Assembly: GCA_009763385.1 (NCBI GenBank)
Contig: CM019823.1
Location: forward strand, 28,611,668-28,675,667
Length of the DNA stretch: 64,000 nt
From: Coix lacryma-jobi var. lacryma-jobi
Lineage: Eukaryota > Streptophyta > Magnoliopsida > Poales > Poaceae
Direction of reading: 5' to 3'
The notes under the pieces are model-generated. The model had not been told where the DNA came from. It saw nothing but the letters and a program-made list of their open reading frames with translations, and made no database searches. The translations under genes were made by a program, and so were the position numbers. Shown piece after piece: positions 34,255 to 44,729 of the stretch (position 1 is its first letter; the number at the start of each line of letters is the position of its first letter).

Positions 34255-34375
34255 AGTCTCGAGCGGTGACACCACCCGGGACTAAAGGTCCAAACCTTTA
34301 GTCCCGGGCTGCCGTACGGCCCGGGACTAAAGGTCTTTTCGTCCCGGGTGGTGTCACCGCCCAGGACTAAAAGCC
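34255..34375. repeat. Internal block of subterminal-type repeats
   Basis: CCCGGGACTAAAGG and its inverse occur several times directly before the 5' UTR of the Myb-like ORF. This is where the left end of an autonomous element would place them, which suggests that 32768-34250 was added or duplicated. Confidence 0.7.
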
Positions 34376-34521
34376 TATCCATTCATCCACCCGTAGCGCT
34401 CCTACCCCCGGTCTCTCCACCTGTAGCGCTCTGTCCCCACCGCCGCCGCTCGCGGTCTCTCCTACCCCCGCCGCCGCAGCTCCCGTCGGTCTCTCCCCGC
34501 CTCCGCTTGTCCTCCACGGCG

Positions 34522-36144
34522 ATGGATGGGTACCACGGCGACGTCAATGAAGACAGTGAGTTCGACGCTGGATCGTTCCCCAACTCCGCCGCCTCAAACA
34601 CCAGGGACTTCATGTCGCAGCCACCGCCGTTTTCCGGCTACGGCTACGGCTTCGGCAACCCCTCCGGCTTCGGCAACAACGCGTCGTCCACTAGCACTGA
34701 ACAGCTTCGGCAACCCCTTTGGTTCGGTTCGCTCGACCTCAACGCCGGTGCGTCGTGGCCCGACATGACTGGGTATCAGCACACCCTGCAGTCCCCGGAG
34801 GAAGACGGCGGAAGCGGCCGGACTCGCAGCCCCCATCCCGTGCGCGGGCTTTCCATTGGCGGCAGGGGTTCCCTTGGCCTCCGAATTCCTCGCCGCGTCG
34901 TAGGAGGCAGTGGAGGAAACGCCCGTGCTAGCTGTGCTGCTGTCCCCGTGCCTCCCTGAGGTCGTCAGGGTGCCCAGGCAGCCGCCACCGACGCCGTCCC
35001 TCGCACTGAAGTGTCGGTATACACAAAGTTTCTTTGTCCATGAACTGCAAATGTTGTTCATTCTTTACTTATTGTTCTTTACTTGTTGTTCTTTGCTTGC
35101 TACATGAATCATTAAGTAATGAAATGACATGCAACCTGGTATTGGTTACTTTATTGACTAATGAAATGACATGCAAGACTCAGAGATTCTGCATAATTTC
35201 AGAACATCCTAAGCAGGGCCCGATGGAGTACAAAAACACCTGTATCTTCTGTGAGTTGTACATTGAAGAGATGCGCAAGGGCAACTGCCCAGTGGGTCAA
35301 ATGAACAGGTGGGGTTGGCAGAACCTGTCGGAGGCTTTCTTCAAAGCCACCGAATTAGTTCACGATAACGTCAACTTTGGCTACAAGTACCGTAAGCTGA
35401 AGACTCTTTGGAATAGCCTATGAAACCTCCTGAACAAAGAAATGGGATTGGGGCGCAATCCAGATGGCTCCATCAACGCTACAGATGAATGGTGGGAGGA
35501 GAACGACGACAAGGTACACCTAAATTGGTTCTGTTTTCATGTTTCAGTGCATGCTTTTGAGAGTTTATAACATGTTGATCTCTATTTTTGTTTTCCAGGA
35601 GCAGCTGAAAGGTGCAATGCCACCATACATGGATCTTTTGGATATCATGTTCGGGGGCGCAACTGTCACTGGGGAGACGGCTTATGTTCCTGGCCGTAAG
35701 AATGCACCACTATATGTTAGTACTGATGATGAAGAAGACGTGCGCACCCCTCAGAGCAGTGGCAGCAAGAGGAGCTACAACAGTCTCAGCAACCACAGCA
35801 CAACTGGTACTCCAAGCAAGAGGTCCAGGAGTCCAGTAGTCAGGATGAATGAGAACATGTGGAACTTGAACTTAACTTTGGAGAACATGACTACAGTGTT
35901 GCAGGAGATGTGGGGTCAGAGGAAGCAGGCTCACAAGGACAAGAAGAATAAAAAACTAGAAACCGTTGACCTAGTTGCAAAGCTGGCTAGAGAGGCAGGG
36001 GTAACAGAGGAAAATTCAGAGTTGTGGCCTGCTGTGGGCAGGATCGCTAGAAATGAAATCGATACAAGATTTTTCATGCAGTCAGCTCCCAAAGGAAGGC
36101 TGGCCATCATTAAAGACCATGCGAGCTCGAGGGTCATTAACTAG
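34522..36144 (+). pseudogene. Myb/SANT-like ORF1 of the 5.5-kb transposon
   Basis: Exon 1 starts MDGYHGDVNEDSEF at 34522. The Myb/SANT-like DNA-binding segment (MNRWGWQNLSEAFF to YKYRKLKTLWNSL and EWWEEND) lies at about 35225-35513. A last exon from about 35600 (after TTCCAG) encodes PPYMDLLDIMFGG, a Ser-rich linker and a basic C-terminus ending at 36144. PIF/Harbinger elements normally encode such a protein, which binds the ends and helps carry the nuclease to the nucleus. A TGA at 35421-35423 interrupts the Myb domain. The first splice junction is not resolved. Confidence 0.75.
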
Positions 36145-36438
36145 ACCCTTTTATCCATGCATTTGTCGTGCCTTTTGTATCGTGAACAAGTCTGTCATGT
36201 ATATGGTGGTGTTTGAATTATTTATGTGATTTGAATGTTCGAACAAAGTCTGTTATTCGCATTAATTGCTGATGTTCATTCGTGGATGAATTGCGAAGTA
36301 ATTTGTTTTGTGCGGTTGTGAATCGTTGATGGTGTTTCTTTCTGGGTATAAGTGATCTTTCAGGTACTGCTGCATGGGTATATAGGCTTTTGTAAAATGG
36401 TACTAATTTGTGTTCATTTGTTTTTTTCATGTGTTCAG

Positions 36439-37767
36439 ATGGCTGGGCAACCTGGAGCTTCGGTAACTACAGATGACGACGACGATGATGACGACAACGA
36501 TGATGAACAGTGGGAGGACAAATTTTTCAGCCTGTTCTTTGATGCTGATGAAGAAGCTGCAATACAGCTTGGTATGAACATGTATGCCTTGCATTTCGAA
36601 AAGCATTACAATAGGTCAGACTATAGGGTGCCAACAATGACTGGCCTGGAGTGGGTACAACAGAAACTAGCAGATGAAACTAGGTGTTACAACATGTTTA
36701 GAATTTCTCCAGCTATGTTCTATAGACTGCATAAGGTCTTGGTAGATGAGCATGGCCTCAAAGAAACTACAAAGTCCACATCTATTGAGGCTTTAGGTCT
36801 GTTCCTATGGATGCTTGGTGCTCCACAACCGTATAGGCAAGCTGAGGACAGATCTGAGAGATCTCTAGGCACTGTCCACAACATGTTCTATAGAGTGTTG
36901 TCCTGTGTGCTTAAACTTGCAGACAACATCATTAAACCTCGGGACCCAGAATTTAGGACAATGCATCCTAGGTTGAGAAACCATAGATTCTATCCTAAAT
37001 TCAAGAGGTGCATAGGAGCTATAGATGGCAGTCACTTCCCTGTTGTCGTACCACAAGATAAGTTTGTGCAGCACTTGTGTCGCAAGGGCATCAGCACTCA
37101 AAATGTGATGGTTGTATGTGATTTTGACATGGTCTTCACATTTCTCCTTGCGGGATGGCCGGGGTCTACCCATGACACAAGAGTGTTTCAGGATGCCATA
37201 TCAACATTCAAGGATTACTTTCCTCACCCTCCTCAAGGTAGAAACCTAGCTGCTAATTGTTTTGACATTTCTAATTGAAGCATGTAACAATGACAGGTAC
37301 TTGGTGCTGTAGGGATGTTCTACTTGGTGGATGGCGGCTACCCAAACCGTCCCGGGTACCTTGCTCCTTACAAGGGAACGAAGTACCACATTCAAGACTT
37401 TCAAAACACCGGAGAACCTCAAGATGTACATGAGATATTCAATTGTGCACACTCATCTCTTAGAAACGTCATTGAGAGGGTCTTTGACGTTTTGAAGATG
37501 AAGTGACGCTTACTGTTGAAAATCCCTTGCTACCATCCTCAAACTCAAACGCACATTATTACTGCTGTTGTTGCGTTGCATAACTTCATAAGGTTGAGTG
37601 GGGAATTAGATGACGACTTTCAGATTTTGGATCGTCATTCTAAGTTTGTGCCTCCTGAAGCCTCGTTTCATCAGCCAGAAACTGTTCCTGCACCTGATAG
37701 TGCAGACCGTGCACAAATGAATGCCTTTCGTGACAGCATTGCAGAATCGTTGTTTAATAGGTACTGA
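36439..37767 (+). pseudogene. PIF/Harbinger-type DDE nuclease ORF2 of the 5.5-kb transposon
   Basis: The start is the Met at 36439, possibly just after a splice acceptor. Exon 1 runs to 37237 and exon 2 from 37313, which joins to PPQGMFYLVDGGYPN. The DDE_4 nuclease shows CIGAIDGSH (first Asp), GSTHDTRVF (second Asp) and NVIERVFDVLK (Glu), so the whole triad is present. An acidic DDDDDDDD stretch lies near the N-terminus. One TGA at 37503-37505, where Trp is usual, truncates the protein after the Glu; the frame then stays open to 37767. The enzyme would cut and paste the element. Confidence 0.87.
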
Positions 37768-38094
37768 TACATGTGTATGGTTGAGTATTTGTGAGTTGTT
37801 ATATTGCCCCATGTACTTGTCATTTATTTGTAGCTTGAGAACAGTTTTGTCTGAGGACTTGTGATTTATTTGTTGCTTGAGGACAATAATATTTGGTTAC
37901 ATGAGTTGTAATATTTGAGGATTGTAATAAATTTTTTGTTAGAATAATATTTAAACATTCTGTAATATTTGAGTTGTAATATTTGAGCACTGTAATATAT
38001 TTTCTGTTAGAAAAATTCTGTTGGAATAATATATGTTTATACCATGCATTAAAGAACATCCACACATTTGAAGAGAAAAAAGAGGACAGCCCCC

Positions 38095-38292
38095 GAGGGT
38101 CTTTAGCCCCGGTTGGTAATACCAACCGGGACTAAAGAGGCCAGCCATTGGGGCCCGACTCGGGACCTCTTTAGTCCCGGTTAGCCCCGGGGCGGGGAAC
38201 CGGGGCTAAAGGTCGGGCCTTTAGTCCCGATTCCTTAGCCCCGGCTCCATGCCCGGGGCTAAAGGCCAATTTGGACCGGGGCTAAAGGCCCA
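38095..38292. repeat. Right subterminal repeats of the 5.5-kb transposon
   Basis: Inverted copies of TTTAGCCCCGGTTGGTAA and ACCAACCGGGACTAAAG, plus GGGGCTAAAGG variants, reach to 13 bp from the end. They mirror the left block. Confidence 0.8.
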
Positions 38293-41200
38293 TCGTGTAG
38301 TAGTGCCATCATGCTTCACGAAGCTCTCAGTATATGTGTGGGCGTGCCGATCCCAGGGCATTGTCCCTCACGTCGAGGGTTTTGTCCGAACTCATCGTGT
38401 TCATATGCAGCCTCGCAAGATTGTGGATGGCGAAGGTAACACCAGTCTCGGTCAGTACGCGGTGTACACCTTTTGCCATCGTGCCGGATCAGAGTTGCAG
38501 GTGCAACCTCAGAAGAATAAGTGGGCCAGTGGGTGACAAGAGTTCTGGTTCTACTACAAGCTTAGCGGGGCTACCGAGCTTTGCGGCGAGCTTCCGCCTC
38601 TTGGAGACGTAAGTGCCGAAGCTAAAATGAGTGTCGAGACGCATGCCACGGTTGATTGTCTGAGGGTGGTTGCGCGTTCTCAGTGTGCTCGCGACTTGGT
38701 CGAGGAGTATTGTTGTGCTAAGGTGTGGCCCCTTAGCCGGAGACAAGTATGGTTTGCTGTTGAAGATGATCCGAAGTACGAAGGTAGAGGTTTGAAGAAG
38801 CCTAAGTTGGAGTTGGACAGGGTTTGGGAGGCTGGCCTCAAGAAGTTTCCCAAACGTGAAGATGGTGTCGAGGTGATTTATAAGCGGGTTCAACAGAGAG
38901 CGGAGGACCTTTTTGGTAAGCTCTCTACACTAGAAGCTAAGGCTATCCATAGCTCGGTGGGTAGCGGAGGTCGAGTTAACAGACTGTTTGATATGCTTGG
39001 GATTTCGTATCCTGATTGGCCCGCACCTTCGAGCGAGGATGCACCAAAAAAGAGAAAACGCGCGTCTGCGGAGGAGAAGGGGGTTGTCTCACGGCCTAAG
39101 AGGGGTCGTGGTCGGGGTCGTGGCAGCGCTGGGGGTCGAACCAAAACACTGGCGACGAAGGTTGCTAAGGCGTCGGGCGCTGCCGGCACTTCCTCTTCCT
39201 CGGCCATCATGCCGGCGATGGGCGGCTGAGGTGTTGCTAAGTCCGGGGGGCGTGTACCGCGCGTCGGCGGGATTGGAGCTTTGATCCAGATATCTGATGA
39301 CGAAGCTTCCTCCGATGAAGACGAAAAGGAGAAAGAGAAGGAGGCAGAGAAAGAGGCCGACTCTGAGGATGATTCTACTGAAGAAACTAGTGACACCTCC
39401 GGCAACGAGGGCGACACGGACGAATAAGTGTCGATTGATGATGACCGTGGTAAAGCGATAGTCTCGTCGAGCGCTGACGCCGAAGCTGCTCGATGCATTG
39501 ATGATATCATGCGGGACCTCGAGCCAGAGAGTCCCGAGCGAGGGTTAGTGCCCGAGTTCGCGGGGTCACATCTTTGGGTTGACGGTTTTGAGGTGAAGGG
39601 TGAGCTTGAATCGGAAAGGAACCCTGGTAAAAGGCCATATGGCGAAGCTAGCCGGTCCAGCCTTCCTTACTTTGCCAAGAAGGTTGGAGTTTCGGATCCA
39701 AAGACGAAGCTCTTCACGAGTCCGGACCTTCGAGAGTGCCATTTGCAATGCGCTCCGGAGGAAAGGCGTTTTCTTGGACGAGTGTTTGGACGGGTTTGTG
39801 TGCCGGAAGCCGAGCTTCGTCTAGTCAACCAGCCCTTGGATGAGCTTCATGATGATATTGACGTTAAGTTGGCTGAGTTGATGCTTCTCAGTCGCTCTGC
39901 GCGCCGAAGGGCAGGTATAAACGATGATTTTTTAAGGAGACGGTTGGCCGAGGTTGAGGAAGAAAACAAAGACCTTTGGTGCAGTTTAGAGAACAAAGAG
40001 ATCGAGCTTAAAGGAGCTCTTGAGAAAGTCAAGAAAACCCAAGAAGAAGCGCAGGTGGTTGCTAACCGTAACGCTGAGCTTTTATCTGCCTGTCGTGATA
40101 AGGGTAAAGACTTGACTGCTGTGAAGAGCCGCATAGAAGAACTGACGTCGGAGGTGGCTTCGCAAACAGAGGCCTGGCAGAGGAGCATAGGAAAGATCAA
40201 AACCAAGGTTGATGTCTGCTTGACTGAAGCCGGCGGCTCTGCCGGGGAGCCGTTACCTGCTGCTACTGCGGAGGCCTTCGAAGGTTGGCTAAGCAACGAG
40301 CTTGATGTCTTTAGCTCGTTGGTTGGTAACGCAGCCGACTTTGGGGGCTATGCCGGGGCTTTAGCAATGGCTGGAACACTTCACCAGGCAGACTGCGAGC
40401 ACCTTCAAAAGATTAGAAAGCCAAATCATGTTTTCCCGACGGTCGACGAGGTGCATCAAATGAAAGTTGATGACGTGGAGGTTCAGAATTGTGCGATGCG
40501 CTTGCTTCGCAAATTCTGGATTTCTGGGGGAGGTCGAGCTCTTGCCTTTGAGGAAGCTGTCGAAGCCACACGTCAGGTTGTTATAGCATGGAGGGTTTTG
40601 TTTTTGATTTGTATGTTTATTGATGGAAGTGTTAGTATTTATCTTTGTGTTCTTTTTTGCAGGCTCGGAAGGATGCGCAGCCCTCGCCAACTGCAACCGA
40701 TGACGTTGTGGGTTGATCCAAAGCTGCGCCTACGCACTGTTCTGCGGAGGTCCCACCGGTCGAGGTAATACCTTCGGCCGAGGAGATCCCTGCCGCTGGA
40801 GAGGCTAATGTCGAGGAGGCGGCGACGGTCGAAGCGCCTGCTGCTGAACCTGCTACAACTGTGGAGAGTCTGGACGCTGCGGCCGGTGATGATTTGGATG
40901 CTCTAGTTGGCGAAGCTGAGGCAGGGGAGCATGATGGTGCCGAGCAGGTGTGAAAATTAGGGATAGCTCACGCGAAGGTCATTTTGTAATGTTTTGGTTG
41001 ATGTAGAATGATGTTGTAAAGACTGAGTGTTTTCTTAACTGTTTGACAATGCAGGTTCCTGATGGAACCGTGCTAGAGGTGTTTGATGTGACGCCTCTGA
41101 CGTTAAATTACCAAGACACTTTTATAACTGGTGAATCATGGGCTCGGGCTAAACTTAAGCATCCTTCGCTGTCTTTTGAATGTTTTTGGTGGTCTAAGGT

Positions 41201-41777
41201 GCGAAGGTACGACTTGAAGAACAGTCGATCGAGCCATTTTTGGCACGACGCAGATTACACTGATCGGCAAGCTACACGCTTTTTGTTTGGTTCTTCTTCT
41301 TCAGCGCAACCTGTTGATGACGATATCGATGATAGTGCAGCTTTGGATTTTTTGTTTGGACGAAGCAACCTTGAGCTGGGTCCGGACGGTTCACTTGTAA
41401 TCCCGAAGGAGGAGCCTTCAGAGGTTGGAGATATAGATCAGAGATTTATGTATAGGGCGAGGGTTTTGCCTGGGGAACTGCCAATTGTTTCTGCGGCTCC
41501 TTTGTTATGGGTCCCATAGTTCCAGTGGACATAGGACTTGAGGAGGATTTTTGCGAGGGTTTTGATGATTTGATGTTGATTGAGGATGGAGATGGTTCCT
41601 TGCAATTTTTTGCTTTATATTGATTGTGTGCCATGTTGCGATTGATATGAACATAATCGGGAAAATTTAAAGATTGTGATGTCCTCGTTGTCTATTCGCG
41701 AGGCCTGTTTCTTTTTGTGTAATGTTATTGCTTGTGGTCTCGCTTTTCTTTTTAAAAAATATGTTTAGTAGGTGTTT

Positions 41778-42090
41778 ACTAAAACAGCGACGCCCCCTTT
41801 TCTTTTTAGCGAGGCTCGCTTTTCGTTTGAGAGAGGTCTTTACTAAAACAGCGACGCCCCCTTTTCTTTTTAGCGAGGCTCGCTTATCGCTTTTGTAAGC
41901 TGATTAGGAAAAACAGCGGCGCCCCCTTTTCTTTTAGCGAAGCTCGCTTAATGCTTTTGTAAGCTGATTAGGAAAAAATAGCGACGCCTCCTTTTCTTTT
42001 AGCGAGGCTCGCTTAACGCTTTTGTAAGCTGATTAGGAAAAAACAGCGACGCCCCCTTTTCTTTTAGCGAGGCTCGCTCTACGCTTTCTG
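41778..42090 (-). repeat. Tandem array, five units of about 64 bp
   Basis: Units contain AACAGCGACGCCCCCTTTTC and TTTTAGCGAGGCTCGCTT. The array lies between the additional ORF and pol of copy B2. The last four units share an AAGCTGATTAGGAAAAA junction. Confidence 0.9.
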
Positions 42091-42093
42091 TTT

Positions 42094-42690
42094 TGCGAGG
42101 TTGTTCGATTTTTTATACTTCGCAATTCCTCTTGTCTTAGGTGGAGGTGAAGTTTGCTTTGCGAGCCCCTGACGTTTTTGTGTGAGGGTGCTCGACTTTT
42201 TTGGACTTCGCGCCTCCCCTTATCTTAGGTGGGGGTGAAGCTTGCTTTGCGAGCCCCTGGCGTTTTCTGTGAGGGTGCTCGACTTTTTTGGACTTCGCGC
42301 CTCCCCTTATCTTAGGTGGAGGTGAAGTTTGCTTTGCGAGCCTCTGGCGTTTTGTGTGAGGGTGCTCGACTTTTTTGGACTTCGCGCCTCCCCTTATCTT
42401 AGGTGGAGGTGAAGTTTGCTTTGCGAGCCTCTGGTGTTTTTTTGCGAGGGTGCTCGACTTTTTTGGACTTCGCGCCTCCCCTTATCTTAGGTGGAGGTGA
42501 AGCTTGCTTTGCGAGCCCCTGACATTTTTTGCGAGGGTGCTCGACTTTTTTGGACTTCGCGCCTCCCCTTATCTTAGGTGGAGGTGAAGTTTGCTTTGCG
42601 AGCCCCTGGCGTTTTTTGCGAGGGTGCTCGACTTTTTTGGACTTCGCGCCTCCCCTAATCTTAGGTGGAGGTGAAGTTTGCTTTTCACAG
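42094..42690 (-). repeat. Tandem array, seven units of 87 bp
   Basis: The phrase CTCGACTTTTTTGGACTTCG starts at 42191, 42278, 42365, 42453, 42540 and 42627, with a diverged first unit at 42104. Spacing is 87-88 bp. On the pol-sense strand 87 bp equals 29 codons, so part of the array is open (KIRGGAKSKKVEHPRKK repeats), probably by chance of the period. Confidence 0.93.
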
Positions 42691-42988
42691 GTTTGTTTCA
42701 AAAAAATTTGTTTTTCGAAGAAATCTTCAAGGGTTGTCATCGATTAGAAGTGCTCTTGGATAAGAGCTGCTTGTATCGATGTTTATGGGAAACTGAAACA
42801 GACTTTAGAGTTTTGTTTTTTCGGGGGTTGATGCCTTTATTAAGGACTTGGAAACTGCCTCGTTAAAAAACCTTACACCCCTTCGTAAGGAAAAAGAGTG
42901 CAGCTCCTTTGTTTTTGTTACAAGTATGGTGCTGAATAAAGAGAGATTAGAGGCAAATTACATGTTGCGAGAGCTCGCTAAGGGTCCG

Positions 42989-44330
42989 CTATGGGTAGAA
43001 TTTGCGAAGGTCGTTAACATTCCACGTATGAGGCAGGCGATTTCCTTCGCTGTCAGAGAGGTGGTAGGACCCAGGACGATTGCATTCTACTATTAGGTAT
43101 GGTCCCGTCTATTTTGGCTGAAACTTACCCGCCATGCTGGCGTTTTGTTTTTGAATGAGGACGAGGTCACCCTTCTTCAGTTCTTTGATTCTCACCTTTT
43201 TGTCTCGCCATTTTTTTGTTTCTTCTTGATAGTTGCGAAGGTTGTGCACTGCGTTGCATCTTGTTTCCTCGAGCAAATCTTTGTCAAGCAGCTGGTTTTG
43301 TTCATTTGGTTCGAGGATTGCTCTGAGAGAGCCATGCTTCAATTCTTCTGGTAACACAACTTCTTCGCCAAATAGGAGCCTAAAAGGTGTGAATTTGGTA
43401 GCTCTGCATTCCGAAGTGTTGTGGGACTAGGTTACCGAGGTTAGCTCTTCCGCCCACTTTCCCTTGGGCCTACCTTGTAATTTTTTGGATATGGCTTGGA
43501 AAATTGTTGCGTTTGCTCTTTCAACTAAGCCATTGGATTGAGGGTGCCGGACTGAGGCGAAGCACAAGATTGTTCCAATTTGTGCGCAAAATTCCTTGAA
43601 GACCTCGCTGTCAAACTGAGTGCCACTGTCGACAGTTAGGTGTTTGGGAATTCTGAAGCGACAAATTATTTGCTGCTAGAAGAATTTTTTCACGGCTAGA
43701 GAGGTGATAGAAACCAACGGTAGTCTCAATCCACTTGGTGAAGTATTCCACAGCTACCACCGCGTAGCGGAGGTTTCCTGGAGCTGTTGGTAGTGGACCA
43801 ACGAGGTCCATTGCCCATCTATGCATGGGCCATGTTGGGCATATCAGCGTTGTTAGGGCCCCTAGGGCGTTTTGTGTTTTTGCTGTTAATTGGCAACCCT
43901 CGCAACGTTTGACGACATCTTCTGCATCTCGTAATGCTGTTGGTCAATAGAAGCCTTGACGGAAAGCTTTTCCAACTAGAGCCCTTGGGCCGTTATATGA
44001 ACCGCAGATACCTTCGTGAATAAGCTTGAGAATATCCTTTCCTTGATTTGTTGACACGCATTTCAGCCATGGCGAGGTCACCGAGGCTTTGAACAAAATG
44101 TTGTCCACTATTCTGTATCCTCGGGTTCTTTGTTTGAGTATGTTTTCTTCCTCCTTGGACTCGGGTTCATGCAACCTGTTGATATATGCCATGATAGGTG
44201 CTCTCCAGTCTTCGCTTTGGATTGCATTGATCAGCTTCACAGTCTTTTCGGAGGTTCCGACTGCCGATTGAGTTGTTATTTCGTGAAACACATCAGGGGC
44301 AGCTGTAGTTGTTGTGCTGCTGCTTTGGCT
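42989..44330 (-). pseudogene. Integrase of copy B2
   Basis: The zinc-finger end (IHEGICGSYNGPRALVGKAF, CEGCQ) is at about 43890-44030. The core starts with MHRWAMDLVGPLP (first Asp) near 43826. Next come the HPQSNGLVERA-type Glu region in another frame (43500-43560), the chromatin-side C-terminus (RDKKVRIKELKKGDLVLIQ) and the end NDLRKFYP at stop 42989-42991. A TAG after KFQPK (about 43106) replaces the usual Trp. At least two frameshifts occur in the core. Confidence 0.85.
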
Positions 44331-44692
44331 AGGCTGTCTGCCTTGCTATTTTCTGACCACAGAATTGCTTTCACTGTTATGCCGAGGAAGAAAGATTCTA
44401 ACCTTCGGACATATTGTAACTATTTGTGTAGCTCTGGATCTTTTGCTTTGTAATTTTTCTCAATATGACCCGCGATGACTTGGGAGTCTATGCTGATGAC
44501 CGCCCTTTGGACTGATAATGCTCGAAGCCTTGAAAGTGCTAGTATTACAGCTTCGTATTCTGCGGAGTTGTTTGTGCATTTGAAGTTGAGTCTTTTTGTG
44601 TATCGTAGCTTCGATCCAGATGGCGAAATTAGGATAGCCGAGGCTCCTGCTCCGGCTGCTCCCCAAGCTCCGTCGACATACACTGTCCAAAA
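44330..44692 (-). pseudogene. Archaeal-type RNase H (aRH) of copy B2
   Basis: TVYVDGAWGAAGAGASAILI, NNSAEYEAVILAL and VISIDSQVI give the catalytic Asp-Glu-Asp series of the second RNase H that defines Tat-lineage elements. A TAG after PELHK at about 44420 truncates it, but the sequence continues (WSENSKADSLAKAA). Confidence 0.85.
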
Positions 44693-44729
44693 CGGATCTG
44701 ATTCGACTCCATCTCTGTGAGGGCCTGGA

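Larger units (their letters stand above)
32768..38305 (+). mobile_element. 5.5-kb transposon with CACTA-type ends and PIF/Harbinger-type genes
   Basis: The ends are CACTACTAGAGAACATGCC and (reversed) CACTACTACACGATGGGCC. CCA flanks it at 32765-32767 and 38306-38308, and removing it plus one CCA restores the reading frame of the surrounding ORF. Inside are subterminal inverted repeats of the TTTAGTCCCGGTTGGT type at both ends and again at 34255-34375, a 3 x 103 bp tandem repeat, an RNase H1 N-terminal-like ORF, a Myb/SANT-like ORF and a DDE nuclease. CACTA elements normally carry TNP2-type transposases, so this combination is unexpected. A nested Harbinger inside a CACTA shell is possible, but I found no inner TWA-flanked ends. 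Confidence 0.85.
32471..41519 (+). pseudogene. Additional ORF of copy B2 ('putative gypsy type transposon' family), antisense to gag-pol
   Basis: The first exon runs from Met at 32471 to 32767 and resumes at 38309 after the transposon insertion and its CCA duplication. It stays in one frame to about 40594. Introns are inferred at 40595-40662 and 40948-41054 (GT/AG, frame kept), and the end is TAG at 41517. The N-terminal third (FHQLTP to NKWASG-stop-QEFWFYY) matches the Pfam family named Transposase_28. Then come a basic KKRKR/GRGRGRG segment, an acidic Glu/Asp run and a coiled coil (about 39900-40200). In-frame stops are TGA 38534, TGA 39227, TAA 39425 and TGA 40714. The family's function is unknown; nuclear location is suggested by the basic patches. 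Confidence 0.83.

Noticed and set aside
34173..34382. Possible inner Harbinger ends around 34200 and 37900
   Set aside because: I looked for GG-starting inverted ends with TWA duplications on both sides of ORF1 and ORF2 and found none, so no separate nested element is annotated.
42399..42740. 113-codon lysine-rich repeat protein
   Set aside because: It is the 87-bp tandem array read in one frame; the period is divisible by three, and there is no start context or conservation beyond the DNA repeat.
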